DNA of 64,000 nt. Origin: Acidobacteriaceae bacterium. GTDB taxonomy: Bacteria > Acidobacteriota > Terriglobia > Terriglobales > Acidobacteriaceae. The stretch lies in NCBI GenBank assembly GCA_003133425.1, contig PKXI01000248.1:1-64000 (forward strand), written 5' to 3'. Under the pieces are notes generated by a model, which had not been told where the DNA came from, ran no database searches, and saw nothing but the letters and a program-made list of their open reading frames with translations. The stretch's first letter is position 1. Each line of letters starts with the position of its first letter. Position numbers and translations under genes: made by a program. Below are positions 9,319-18,400 of the stretch, piece after piece.

Positions 9319-9345
9319 TTGTATAGTGAGAATCTTATAATACAA
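9319..9345. promoter_or_regulatory. Inverted repeat upstream of the GntR gene, possible autoregulatory site
   Basis: TTGTAT (9319-9324) and ATACAA (9340-9345) form an inverted repeat in an AT-rich stretch about 90 bp upstream of the GntR start. FCD-type regulators commonly bind short TTGTAT-like half-sites near their own promoter. The 15-bp spacing is longer than usual, so this is only a candidate. Confidence 0.35.
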
Positions 9346-9497
9346 CTATAAAGAAAAAAGAGTTTTACTCTCTCCCGCTTGGCTCCCCAGCCGTCGCCCA
9401 TCCCGGAACTTGGTAAGCGTCGGCGCAGCAGAACCGATCCCCCAAATAAGCACCGTGCCCATCTGGCCAGTTTGACTGACATCCAACCCGTGGTCAC

Positions 9498-9544
9498 GAT
9501 ACTACAGATATTGTATACATATCATATAACTGTATGATAGTATC
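9498..9544. promoter_or_regulatory. AT-rich palindromic block before the aldo/keto reductase
   Basis: GATACTA at 9498-9504 is mirrored by TAGTATC at 9538-9544. Inside lie the 8-bp palindrome TGTATACA and the word TGTATGATA. A TTGACT at 9472-9477 could be a -35 element just ahead. The block contrasts with the GC-rich surroundings and lies about 100 bp before the reductase start, facing the GntR gene. The word TGTATGATA recurs at 19002-19010 upstream of the TonB receptor gene. Confidence 0.4.
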
Positions 9545-9646
9545 CATCCGTGGTGCGATTTTGACTCCCTCAAGGCCGGCCTCACTTCCCCAAATATCGA
9601 CCTGCAGGGCAATGCCCTATGGACGCACCTTTCCAAGGAGGAATCG

Positions 9647-10639
9647 ATGATCCGCAAAACCGGCCATCCCATAAGCCGCAGAACCTTCGTTGGGGGTGCC
9701 CTTGCAGGCATGAGCGTCATGGGTCTCAACGCCGAGGTGCCCAAACCGCCGTCAGGCTCTATTCCCATGCGCGAGTTCGGCAAAACCGGCGTAAAGCTGA
9801 CGGTCATTGGCCAGGCCGGATCCCGGCTGGCCCTGTTGCGCACCAGGGAAGCCGCCCGGGTTCAGGTACGCCATGCCTACGACCTAGGTATCAACTACTT
9901 CGATTGCGCGCGCGCTTACTGGAATGGACATTCCGAGGAAGCCTACGGGGACGCCCTGCCTGAGTTTCGGAAAGACGTCTTCATCACAACGAAGAGCACC
10001 CAGCGCACCCGAGAGGGAGCCGAGAAAGATTTGGCTACGTCCCTCGCTGCCCTGAAGACTGACTATATTGATCTCTGGCAAGTGCATGGAGTGCAGGACC
10101 ATGAGGATGTCGAGAAGGTTTTCGCTCCCGGAGGCGCCATTGAAGCATTCGAGGCCGCCATGAAGGCCGGAAAGGTCCGCTTCATCGGTTTCACCGGCCA
10201 CCACGATCCCAACACGCACGTGGAAATGCTCAAGCGGTATGACAAATGGGATTCCATCCTGATGCCGCTCCACGCTGCTGACCCCGCATACTTGAGCTTT
10301 GAGAAGATCACCCTTCCCCACGCCATCGACCAGGGCATTGGGATTCAGGCAATGAAGGTCTTTTGCAACGCATTTCTGCTGCGCGTTCTCAGCGTTGATG
10401 AATGTCTGCGCTATTCGCTAAGCCTGCCTGTCTCCTGCGCCGCGCTTGGCTGCAGCAGCGTGGGGCAACTCAACGACAATGTTCGCATCGTGCAGAACTT
10501 CAAGCCATACACGCCGCAGGAAATGGCGGATTTCGCCAACCTCGCTGTTACCGCCGGCCCGGGTGGCCTTCAGGGTCCAGCTCTTGAATACTGGAAGGTC
10601 GGTGGATTGAGCTTTGTGAACGGCGTGTGGGGGAAATAG
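9647..10639 (+). CDS. Tat-exported aldo/keto reductase
   Basis: A 330-residue protein with a Tat-type leader (SRRTFVGGALAG) ahead of an aldo/keto reductase TIM barrel. The catalytic tetrad is complete: Asp86 in YFDCARAY, Tyr91, Lys116 in ITTKS and His147 in LWQVHG. The family oxidises or reduces sugars and aldehydes with NAD(P)H. Export raises the question of cofactor supply, but Tat can carry a cofactor-loaded folded enzyme. A strong AAGGAGG stands 6 nt before the ATG. The gene is monocistronic, divergent from the GntR regulator, and followed by an intrinsic terminator at 10690. The C-terminal region is somewhat short of the usual cofactor loop motifs, so cofactor preference is unclear. Confidence 0.85.
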   Translation: MIRKTGHPISRRTFVGGALAGMSVMGLNAEVPKPPSGSIPMREFGKTGVKLTVIGQAGSRLALLRTREAARVQVRHAYDLGINYFDCARAYWNGHSEEAYGDALPEFRKDVFITTKSTQRTREGAEKDLATSLAALKTDYIDLWQVHGVQDHEDVEKVFAPGGAIEAFEAAMKAGKVRFIGFTGHHDPNTHVEMLKRYDKWDSILMPLHAADPAYLSFEKITLPHAIDQGIGIQAMKVFCNAFLLRVLSVDECLRYSLSLPVSCAALGCSSVGQLNDNVRIVQNFKPYTPQEMADFANLAVTAGPGGLQGPALEYWKVGGLSFVNGVWGK

Positions 10640-10689
10640 GATACTGTTTCCCGCCTGCCGCAAGGTTTCATTTCGGTCTACGCAAACGG

Positions 10690-10722
10690 TGGCTCTTTCG
10701 CAGGGGAAGAGCCATCTTTTTG
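10690..10722 (+). terminator. Rho-independent terminator after the aldo/keto reductase
   Basis: TGGCTCTT (10690-10697) pairs exactly with AAGAGCCA (10707-10714) around a 9-nt loop and is followed by TCTTTTTG. It sits 50 bp after the reductase stop and just before the 3' end of the convergent otnC. Confidence 0.8.
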
Positions 10723-10761
10723 TTAGATCTGAACAAATCAAACGAGTCTATTTTCCCGCAC

Positions 10762-11421
10762 TCACCAGTTTGCGCCAAAGCTGACGCGCAGCTGCTCAAT
10801 TGCCTCTGCTGAAAGCGCCGCGGGCTTCGGTGTAGTCATCAACCATAGGCGCGCGGTCTCTTCCAATTCTTCAAGCACCGCCATCGCAGTTGCCGGCGAA
10901 GTATGCCACACATTCGGACCCAACCTGTCGAGCATGACCGCGCGGATGGGATTTCCCCTGCCCTTCATGCGCTCGATCAATTCCACAACCAAATCGCCGA
11001 CCGCCGGATCTCCGGGGCGATGGTAGGGAATGAGCGGCACATGACCCACCTTCATCACGTAATACGGAGTAATTGGCGGCACGATGTCATCGTCACTCCA
11101 CACACCAGCCAGCGACAAGCCAACAAGGTGCGTGGAATGGGTGTGAATGACGCAACCGGCCGCATTGTCGGCGCCGTAGATCTTCCTGTGCAGGACCAGT
11201 GTCTTGCTGGCGCGGTCCCCACTAATTTGCGCGCCGTCCCTGTCGACTTTCGCAAGCAGGCCAGGCTCCAGAGAGCCGAGACATGCATCCGTGGGAGTAA
11301 TCAGATACCCGTCTGCGAGGCGCACGCTTATGTTGCCGGCAGTCGCATGCACATACCCGCGCTCAAACAGCGAGCGGCCCACGCGGCAGATTTCATCGCG
11401 GATTTGAGATTCAGTCATCAT
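10762..11421 (-). CDS. otnC: 3-oxo-tetronate 4-phosphate decarboxylase (class II aldolase family)
   Basis: 219 residues, the normal size for this class II aldolase/adducin member. Zinc ligands are visible in IHTHSTH (His93, His95, His98), together with TAGNISVR and the later YHRPGDPAVG histidine. OtnC removes CO2 from 3-oxo-tetronate 4-phosphate to give dihydroxyacetone phosphate, the last step of D-erythronate and L-threonate catabolism. Fuculose- or ribulose-phosphate aldolases look similar. The call rests mainly on the gene lying 4 nt after otnK, with denD and a transporter in the same operon. Two ATG codons are adjacent (11421 and 11418). No clear ribosome site is seen, which suggests translational coupling to otnK. 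Confidence 0.85.
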   Translation of the reverse strand: MMTESQIRDEICRVGRSLFERGYVHATAGNISVRLADGYLITPTDACLGSLEPGLLAKVDRDGAQISGDRASKTLVLHRKIYGADNAAGCVIHTHSTHLVGLSLAGVWSDDDIVPPITPYYVMKVGHVPLIPYHRPGDPAVGDLVVELIERMKGRGNPIRAVMLDRLGPNVWHTSPATAMAVLEELEETARLWLMTTPKPAALSAEAIEQLRVSFGANW

Positions 11422-11425
11422 AGAT

Positions 11426-12721
11426 TCAATTAAGCAGCAAGAATGCCTTGTTGAAAAAATCTTTCGCGCCGAAGTTCCCTGATTTCAGGGCAACATGGAT
11501 GCCGCGCCCAGAAACAAGAGGAGATGGACCGTAGCACCACGGCACACCGGGATCGATCTGCGGGCCGATCTGCATCTGTTCGATGCCGAGAGCGCGAGCG
11601 CAAACACCCGCCGTCTCTCCGCCAGCCACCACTAGTTGCCCTACGCCCCGCAAGACAAGCGAGCGTGCAATCTCTGCTAGCGCGTGTTCGACGAGTTCTC
11701 CGCTTCGCTCAACGCCGAGATGCTCATGCGCGGTCTTCACTGCTGCAGGTTGCGCTGTCGAGAATACGAGTAGAGGCTGTGCCGGGTCGCGGCTCCAGCA
11801 TGAGTCCGCCCAGGCAAGGGCTTCTTCAATTTCCGCATCGCTGTCTTCCGCCAAACTCGCCGGATCGAGAGAGCGTGCATTTCCTCCGCCGTGAATAAAG
11901 TGAAGAACCTGCTCGTTAGTAGCAACCGAGCAGCTGCCGGAAACGATAGCCTTGCGCCCTTTTGCAGCAGGTAGTTCGGCAGATGTCGGAGAGGCGTGGA
12001 AGCCCCATTGTGCAGGCAGGCCAATTGCAAGCCCGGAACCGGCCGTCACCAGTGGCTCGCTGTGTAGTGCAGAGGCCAATCGTTCGAGATCGTCATTGCT
12101 AATTGAATCGGCAACAGCGATGGACACACCCTCAGCGCGGAGCCTGCCGATTCTCTCCCGGATCGCATCTCCCGATCGTGCCACGCTTCGATAATCAATC
12201 AGTCCCGTCTTCCGCTGCTTCTCGGCGCCCAACTGAAGTTGCAGAAAGCGCACCAGGTTGGCATCGGTCATCGGCGTCAACGGATGATTCCTCATTCCGC
12301 TATCGCTCAGCAAAACACTCCCTACGAACAGGTGGCCCAAGTATACGGTGCGTTCATTCTCGGGAAATGCCGGCACAACAGCGCTGAAATCACAGCCCAG
12401 TTCATCCATTAGCGCCTCGATCACCGGGCCAATATTACCCTTGGGGGTCGAGTCAAACGTGGAGCACACTTTGAAGTAGATCTGCCTGACGCGTTGCCTT
12501 CGCAGCCAGCGGCAGGCATGCAGTGATTGCGCTACGGCGTCGTCGGCCGGGATGGTGCGCGATTTCAGTGCGACGACGATTGCATCTGCCGGCAGAGAGC
12601 CGCCTTCCGTGGGAACATCGATCGTAAGGACCACCCGCATCCCAGCGCGCACTAGGTTGTTGCACAAGTCTGTCGCCCCGGTAAGATCATCTGCGATGCA
12701 GCCAAGAATAGGTTCCTTCAT
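11426..12721 (-). CDS. otnK: 3-oxo-tetronate kinase (four-carbon acid sugar kinase, DUF1537)
   Basis: 431 residues with the two-domain layout of the DUF1537 kinase family. The N-terminal sugar-binding domain begins with GCIADDLTGATDLCNNLV. The C-terminal nucleotide-binding domain carries SGSCSVATNEQ and GGETAGVCARALGI. OtnK phosphorylates 3-oxo-tetronate at O4 using ATP in the cytoplasm, giving the substrate of the neighbouring OtnC. The 4-nt spacing to otnC and the 24-nt spacing from the MFS gene show one operon. Related DUF1537 kinases act on other four-carbon acids, but the partner genes make the tetronate role likely. Confidence 0.87.
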   Translation of the reverse strand: MKEPILGCIADDLTGATDLCNNLVRAGMRVVLTIDVPTEGGSLPADAIVVALKSRTIPADDAVAQSLHACRWLRRQRVRQIYFKVCSTFDSTPKGNIGPVIEALMDELGCDFSAVVPAFPENERTVYLGHLFVGSVLLSDSGMRNHPLTPMTDANLVRFLQLQLGAEKQRKTGLIDYRSVARSGDAIRERIGRLRAEGVSIAVADSISNDDLERLASALHSEPLVTAGSGLAIGLPAQWGFHASPTSAELPAAKGRKAIVSGSCSVATNEQVLHFIHGGGNARSLDPASLAEDSDAEIEEALAWADSCWSRDPAQPLLVFSTAQPAAVKTAHEHLGVERSGELVEHALAEIARSLVLRGVGQLVVAGGETAGVCARALGIEQMQIGPQIDPGVPWCYGPSPLVSGRGIHVALKSGNFGAKDFFNKAFLLLN

Positions 12722-12745
12722 CTCTTCTATCCCGGTCCGTGGGGT

Positions 12746-14053
12746 CTAGTGATTTACAAGCTTCGCCGGCACGCTCCATACTGCGAACGCGCCTGCAACC
12801 ATAATGCCAGCAAGGGCATACATTCCGCTTTGCGAACTATGTGTAAGGTCTCGCAAATGGCCAATCATGACTGGACTGGCGAACCCGGCAAGATTACCGA
12901 TCGAATTGATGATCGCAACTCCCGCAGCGGCAGCGGTCCCCGCCAGGAACGATGTCGGAAGTGACCAGAATAACGGCGCACACGTCAGAACGCCGGCTGC
13001 GGCCACAGATAAGGCGATGACTGAAACCAAGGTATTGTGCGAGAAGCTCGCCGCAACGCAAAAGCCTGCCGCTCCGCACAGCGCCGGAACAATCACGTGC
13101 CAACGCCGCTCACGATGTGCGTCAGCGCTGCGCCCACAAAGGTTCATCGCAATTACCGCGCAAACAAAAGGAATCGCGCTGAGCCATCCAATTCTCGTCG
13201 TCTGGCTAACGCCGGTTCCATGAATCAATGTCGGCATCCAGAAAGTTAGGCCGTACTGGCCCACGATGAACGTAAAGTAGATGAAACACATCAACCAGAG
13301 ACGGCGGTCTTTCATCACTGCGGTCACAGGCCCCGCTCCCACCGCGCGCTCAGCAGCGTCAGCCTTGATTTCGTCGCCGAGAAATTGCTTTTCAGAGTCC
13401 GTAAGCCACTTGGCAGAACGAATGCCATCATCCAGCGTAAAGAAAACCACAACACCAAACAGGATCGCGGGCAGCGCCTCGATCAGAAACATCCACTGCC
13501 AGCCGAGCAGGTGTGCGACTGAGGCAAACGCATCCATGATCCAGCCGGAAAGCGGGTTACCAAAAATTCCGGCGATCGGAATGGCAGACATGAACAACGC
13601 CAGGATTCTGGCACGCTGCCGCGCTGGAAACCATGAAGCGAGATAGACAATCACACCTGGATAGAAGCCGGCCTCGACAGTACCCAGCAGAAATCCGACG
13701 ATCCCGAATTCCAGCGGCGTCTTTATCAGGGAGAAGCACGCCGATGTAATGCCCCAGACAATCATGAGGCACCCGATCCAGCGGCGCGCCCCAAAACGCT
13801 GCATCAGCAGGTTGCTGGGCAGCCCAAAGATGAAATAGCCGATAAAGAAAACGCCTGCGCCAATACCGAAGACGCTTTCGCTCAAGCCCAGTGTCGAGCT
13901 CATCTGCAATTTCGCAAAACCGATATTAATACGGTTCAGGTACGAAACCGTATAGCAGGCCATCAGTAATGGAACAATCCGCCAAAAAGCCTTGCTATAT
14001 AAAACGGACGCTCTATTCGCAGCGGAAGACGAGTTGATCTGTAGTGGGGACAT
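12746..14053 (-). CDS. MFS transporter, ACS (anion:cation symporter) family
   Basis: 435 residues with about 12 membrane helices and the ACS signature in helix 1 (SYLNRINIGFAKLQM). The family imports organic acids such as hexuronates, tartrate and tetronates with protons. The gene sits between denD and otnK in a tight operon. Its ATG overlaps the denD stop by one base (TGATG), so translation is probably coupled. The likely substrate is D-erythronate or a related tetronate, inferred from context only. No truncation is evident. Confidence 0.87.
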   Translation of the reverse strand: MSPLQINSSSAANRASVLYSKAFWRIVPLLMACYTVSYLNRINIGFAKLQMSSTLGLSESVFGIGAGVFFIGYFIFGLPSNLLMQRFGARRWIGCLMIVWGITSACFSLIKTPLEFGIVGFLLGTVEAGFYPGVIVYLASWFPARQRARILALFMSAIPIAGIFGNPLSGWIMDAFASVAHLLGWQWMFLIEALPAILFGVVVFFTLDDGIRSAKWLTDSEKQFLGDEIKADAAERAVGAGPVTAVMKDRRLWLMCFIYFTFIVGQYGLTFWMPTLIHGTGVSQTTRIGWLSAIPFVCAVIAMNLCGRSADAHRERRWHVIVPALCGAAGFCVAASFSHNTLVSVIALSVAAAGVLTCAPLFWSLPTSFLAGTAAAAGVAIINSIGNLAGFASPVMIGHLRDLTHSSQSGMYALAGIMVAGAFAVWSVPAKLVNH

Positions 14054-15036
14054 CAGGCTCCCACGTGCACGGCGCCAGGTTCATTCATAAACTGACGAAT
14101 AATTGAATTCATATCTGTATCGGGCCTTAGGCCAAGGAAGTGTGCACGTGTGCTCTCGAAGACGGAAGGCCAACTACCTACAATTCGCATAATCGCCGGA
14201 TCAGGCTTAAATCGTACGCGCGCCCGAGCGTCTCTTCCTCCGACCGCTTCAAGTGCATTGAGTATCTCGCCAACCTGGACTGTCAATGCAGGAAAGTTTA
14301 CCGCGGTCCGGCCCCCCAGCGCTTCCCGGGGCGCCTCAGCCAACGCAATCAGTGCACTGATTGTATTGCTTGGAGACGCCAGCGCTACCGCCATCTCCAG
14401 CGGTACTGGACAAACCGTATCTTTGGCATTCAGAGGTTCGCGCACAATGGCAGATAGAAATCCTGAAGCTGCGCCATTTGACCGGCCCGAACGAATGGCC
14501 ACTGTCATCAGCCGCCCACTGCGGCCGTCAATGAAGCCCTTACGGGTATAGTCGGCTACTAATTGTTCGCAGATAAATTTCTGGATGCCGTAAGAAGATT
14601 GAGGTAATGGAAGGGTGGAATCACGAATAACTGCTGGAAGCGGAATGCCCGGATCGCTGCCAAAGACGGCTACGGAGCTTGCGAAGACAAGCCGAGGGCA
14701 GTTACCCGCGGCTCTCAGGGCGTCAAGCAATGCTCGGCAGGAGTCAAGGTTAGATCGCAGGCCTAGGTCGAAGTCCGCCTCGCAGTCTCCAGACACAGCA
14801 CCAGCCAAATGAAACACGACATCAAATTGTTCCTCCGCCAATGCTGCGCAGCTTTCGATCAGTGGGCCCACCAACGGCCGCACGCACGCAATGCTCGCGA
14901 AATCGGCGGCGGGCTTTACAAGATCCGCAAGCACCAACTCCGTCAGAGGGCGTCCCAGGATCTCTTTTCGCTTCAGGAGAGCGCGTACAAGCTGCGTCCC
15001 CACAAAACCAGCACCACCAGTAATCAAGACTTTCAT
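14053..15036 (-). CDS. denD: NAD-dependent epimerase/dehydrogenase, probable D-erythronate dehydrogenase
   Basis: The ATG at 15036 (MKVLITGGAGFVG) is preferred over one at 15072 because AAGGAAG precedes it by 7 nt and the Rossmann strand then starts at residue 1, giving 327 residues. The extended-SDR features are the GGAGFVG nucleotide loop, the SSVAVFG segment, and the catalytic YGIQK (Y-x3-K) preceded by SS. DenD oxidises D-erythronate to 2-oxo-tetronate with NAD. The family also contains uronate dehydrogenases and epimerases, so the specific name depends on the operon with otnK, otnC and a sugar-acid carrier. It is the first gene of that operon. The isomerase OtnI expected between DenD and OtnK is missing from the window. 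Confidence 0.78.
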   Translation of the reverse strand: MKVLITGGAGFVGTQLVRALLKRKEILGRPLTELVLADLVKPAADFASIACVRPLVGPLIESCAALAEEQFDVVFHLAGAVSGDCEADFDLGLRSNLDSCRALLDALRAAGNCPRLVFASSVAVFGSDPGIPLPAVIRDSTLPLPQSSYGIQKFICEQLVADYTRKGFIDGRSGRLMTVAIRSGRSNGAASGFLSAIVREPLNAKDTVCPVPLEMAVALASPSNTISALIALAEAPREALGGRTAVNFPALTVQVGEILNALEAVGGRDARARVRFKPDPAIMRIVGSWPSVFESTRAHFLGLRPDTDMNSIIRQFMNEPGAVHVGA

Positions 15037-15486
15037 TGTTTTTCTTCCTTGCGCATTGATTACAGTACTCATTCAACTTGGTACATCAACATTCACGACT
15101 GCCGCAAAATCCTCCAGTCAATTACCGGTCCTAGCCAACAACGTGACGAATATCGAGTCTCAATGTCGATTCTTTCATGCGCTCCCCTGTGCCTGGCACA
15201 ACAGCAATCGATGTCTCGTCTTCCCCTCTACCTTCCTTGCAAAAGAACAGGGCCCGAGGTATTGCATCCGCCGTACACTCCACCACAGCGGCCGACTTTG
15301 CGAAGGCCGGGCCGGAGTCCGGCGAGAGTTGACGAAGATTCGAGCATGCCTCGATTCGATGGCGCATCCCCTTGGATTCTCATTGCACGGAGCCCGGTGG
15401 TCCGCCGAGCTCCAAGTATTGAATCAAGCGATAATCCCTCTTGGGAAAATGCGCTCTGGAAAACAGCGATTTGGACCGCCTGTTCC
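15037..15486. other. 450-bp intergenic region upstream of denD
   Basis: This stretch lies between the first gene of the tetronate operon and the 3' end of the TonB receptor gene, both on the minus strand. It should carry the promoter of the operon. I see no convincing coding frame. Frames entering it on the plus strand are extensions of antisense frames and have no ribosome site. No strong terminator is visible; a weak interrupted stem near 15448-15475 may serve for the receptor gene. Confidence 0.4.
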
Positions 15487-18400
15487 TTACCAGTACAGCT
15501 TTGCAGCAAGTTGCAACTCGCGCGAGGTCCTCTCAAAAAGCACCGGGGTTCCCGCGCTGGTGATGGTTCCGGCTGTGGAGCTGCCGATGGTTGAAATCGG
15601 GTTGTTGAACTGGGGGGTATTGAAGACGTTGAAAGTTTCGAGGTGGAGTTGGAGCCGCCTGGTTCCGTCGGCGCCCAGCTTGATGTTCTTGAAGAGCGAA
15701 GCGTCGACTTCCTTGGTTCCGGGCCCGAATAGGATGTTCTTCTTCGAGTTGCCATAGGTGTAGTTACCGGGCGGAGCAAAGTCGGCTGGATTGAACCACT
15801 CGGACACGGTTGGCTTGGAGATCTTGCCTGTGCCGATGCGGTTCGGGTACTGTACCGAGCCGCCCGTATTCAGGGTGCTTGTTGCCATCGTCGGGGTAAA
15901 TGGATTCCCGGTCTGGAAGGTGTCGATGCTGTTCAGTTCCCAGCCGCCGATCAGCATATCCAAGATCGGGTTCGCTCCTTTGCCGAGCAGCTTGCCCTTG
16001 CCAATTGGGAGGTCATAGTTCCAACTCGCGACGAAACCATGACGCAGGTCCCAATCCGAATTCCCCTTGTACGAAAGCCACCAGTTGAATGGATCCTGTG
16101 GCGCCGTGCTATTGCCGGTTCCGCTTGTATCGTCGATGCTGTGCGAGTAGGTGTACGACGCCAGCAGGTCCAGCGAGTTCGGTATGCGGACACGATAGCT
16201 TGCTTGCAGCGAGTTGAATTTTCCGTTCCCGCACTGGCAGGTCTGGGTGATGCCCGCAAAATCGGGACGGGGACGATTCCAGTTGACGCTGCCGCCAGTT
16301 GGCGTCGGCCCTGGTATTGGAAGGTTGACGTTGGGAGCGATCAACACGTGGGTCGAGGTCTGCCCCACATAGGCCACCGAAAGCATGTCTCTGCTTGAGA
16401 ACTGGCGTTGGACATTCAGGCTGTACTCGTTTGACGTCATGTTTTTGTACGACCGCAGATACCACTGGACAGAGGTGCCTGCAATCGGGAACGAGGTCGG
16501 GCGTGAAGTTGGGAAGCCGGTGGAAATGGGCTTGGACGCGGCCCAATCCGTTCCGTTTGCCGCAGAGCCAAGCGCGGCGGACGAGTTGGTGGTGATGTAC
16601 GAACCGTGGAACGGCGCGTTCGCCTGGAACGGATTGCCCGACTGATTCTCGTTTGCGTAGTAGATGCCGCCGCCACGAATGACGGTCTTGGCGTTGAGCG
16701 AATAAGAGAACCCTAGGCGAGGTCCCCAATTGGTATACCGCCCGTCTACAACCGAACTGCCGGAGAAGGTTCCTGTGCCGACGGGGATGAGGTAGCCCGC
16801 GGGCTGGGTCTGGCCGGGAACAACGCTCGGGTCAGGATTGGTTGCCGTGGGGTCGAAGCCGGCAAGGTAATTGTGCTTGATGTTCCACGGCGTAACCATG
16901 TCGTTGCGGATACCGTACTCGAGCACAAGGTTGGGCCGGATGCGCCAGGTATCCTGCACATAGAAACTCGGCAACGTGCGGCGAAGCTGCAGGAACTCCG
17001 CACTATCCAGTTCGGAACTGATCGGATGTCCGAGCAGGAAATCGGTAAATCCATACCCTGTGTAAGCGCCGCTGAAGGTGAAGTTGCCTGCCGGGTAGAT
17101 CGGGTCATAGTTCGCCTGCCGCCGATGCAGATAATCGAAGCCGGCCTTGTACTCGTGCCTGCCGTGAATCAGCGTGAAGGCCTGGTCGACCTCCCAGTTG
17201 TTGTCGGTTTTGAGCAGATTACCGTCCCCGTCGCCCAGACCCACCTGGCCCGAGATCGCGAAGTTGGTGAGGCCGGGAATCCCGGCGCTGTTGGCGCCGG
17301 GAATTCCGTACTGCGTAGAGATGCTGGTGAGGGCGTTGTTGGCGATCACGATCATCTCATTCAGCCGCGACCAGGCCAGGCGCGCCTCGTAAAACTTGTT
17401 ATTGCCGAGGGGACGGCTATAGCCGAGCACGATCTGCTCGCCGGGAATCGGCACCGATCCCGGGCGCGACTGATTGGTAGTGCCGCCGAGGGCCGGCGCT
17501 GGCATAGAGCCGGGATTGATGGTAAACGGATCCTCTTTGCTGAACCGCCCGAAGATCGTCGTCTTGTCGGTGTGGTAGTCGACTCGGATGTCGCCCTGAT
17601 CGATGTTATTGACGGTAGCTCCGTTGTACGTGAAGTTGCTCACAACCGCGCTGGAAGACCCTGTATTCGGAACCGCGTACTTCTGAAAAAGGGTCGCCAG
17701 CAACGTGGATGAAGAGTTCCAAAGCGTGGGCGAAATGAAGTTATTGGCAAAGGGAGTGTTGCTGATCGGGTTGTAAAGCTGATACTTGGCTACGCTGCAA
17801 ATTCCCGATCCGCTGAAGGTGCCTCCATTGGAGGTGCAAAGGGCGGACAGGTCGCCGGTCAGAAAGGCAGAAGTCGGCACGGTATTGACGTAGGTCAGTG
17901 CCTGCGCCTGCCGCCGGCCGTCCCAATCGCCGAAGAAGAACAGCTTGTTGCGTCCGTTCAGGATGTGCGGAATCCACACCGGCCCGCCAACGTTGGCGCC
18001 GAACTGATTCAAATGGAATGGCGGAGTTGGTCCGGCATGCGGATCGAAGTAGTTCTTGGCATCGAACGACGACTCACGGTTGAACTCGTAAAACGTTCCA
18101 TGGAAGTCGTTGGTTCCAGAACGGATGGTCAGGTTGACAATCGAGGGGCCGCCGCCATAGGCTGCCGGTGCTCCGCTTGTCTGCACCTTGAATTCTTCGA
18201 TGGCATCGACAGACGGGAAAAAGATCACCGCGGCAATATCGTTGTTGACGCTCTGGATGCCGTCGAACAGATAGATGGTAGCCTCGCCCGGGTTGCCGCT
18301 GATGCCTGCGCCGTTGGTTCCGCGCCCGTTGGTGTAGCCAAGGGACTGGGAGTTATTCGAGTGGACGTGCATGTTCGCGCCCGCCGCCAGTGCGATCAAC

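Noticed and set aside
9884..10321. 145-codon minus-strand frame within the aldo/keto reductase
   Set aside because: Antisense to an enzyme with a complete catalytic tetrad and a strong ribosome site.
14809..15757. Plus-strand frames of 261 and 288 codons
   Set aside because: They overlap denD, the intergenic region and the receptor gene in antisense, and show no family features.
16873..17712. 279-codon plus-strand frame inside the TonB receptor gene
   Set aside because: Antisense to a strongly supported barrel gene; composition and lack of a start site indicate chance.
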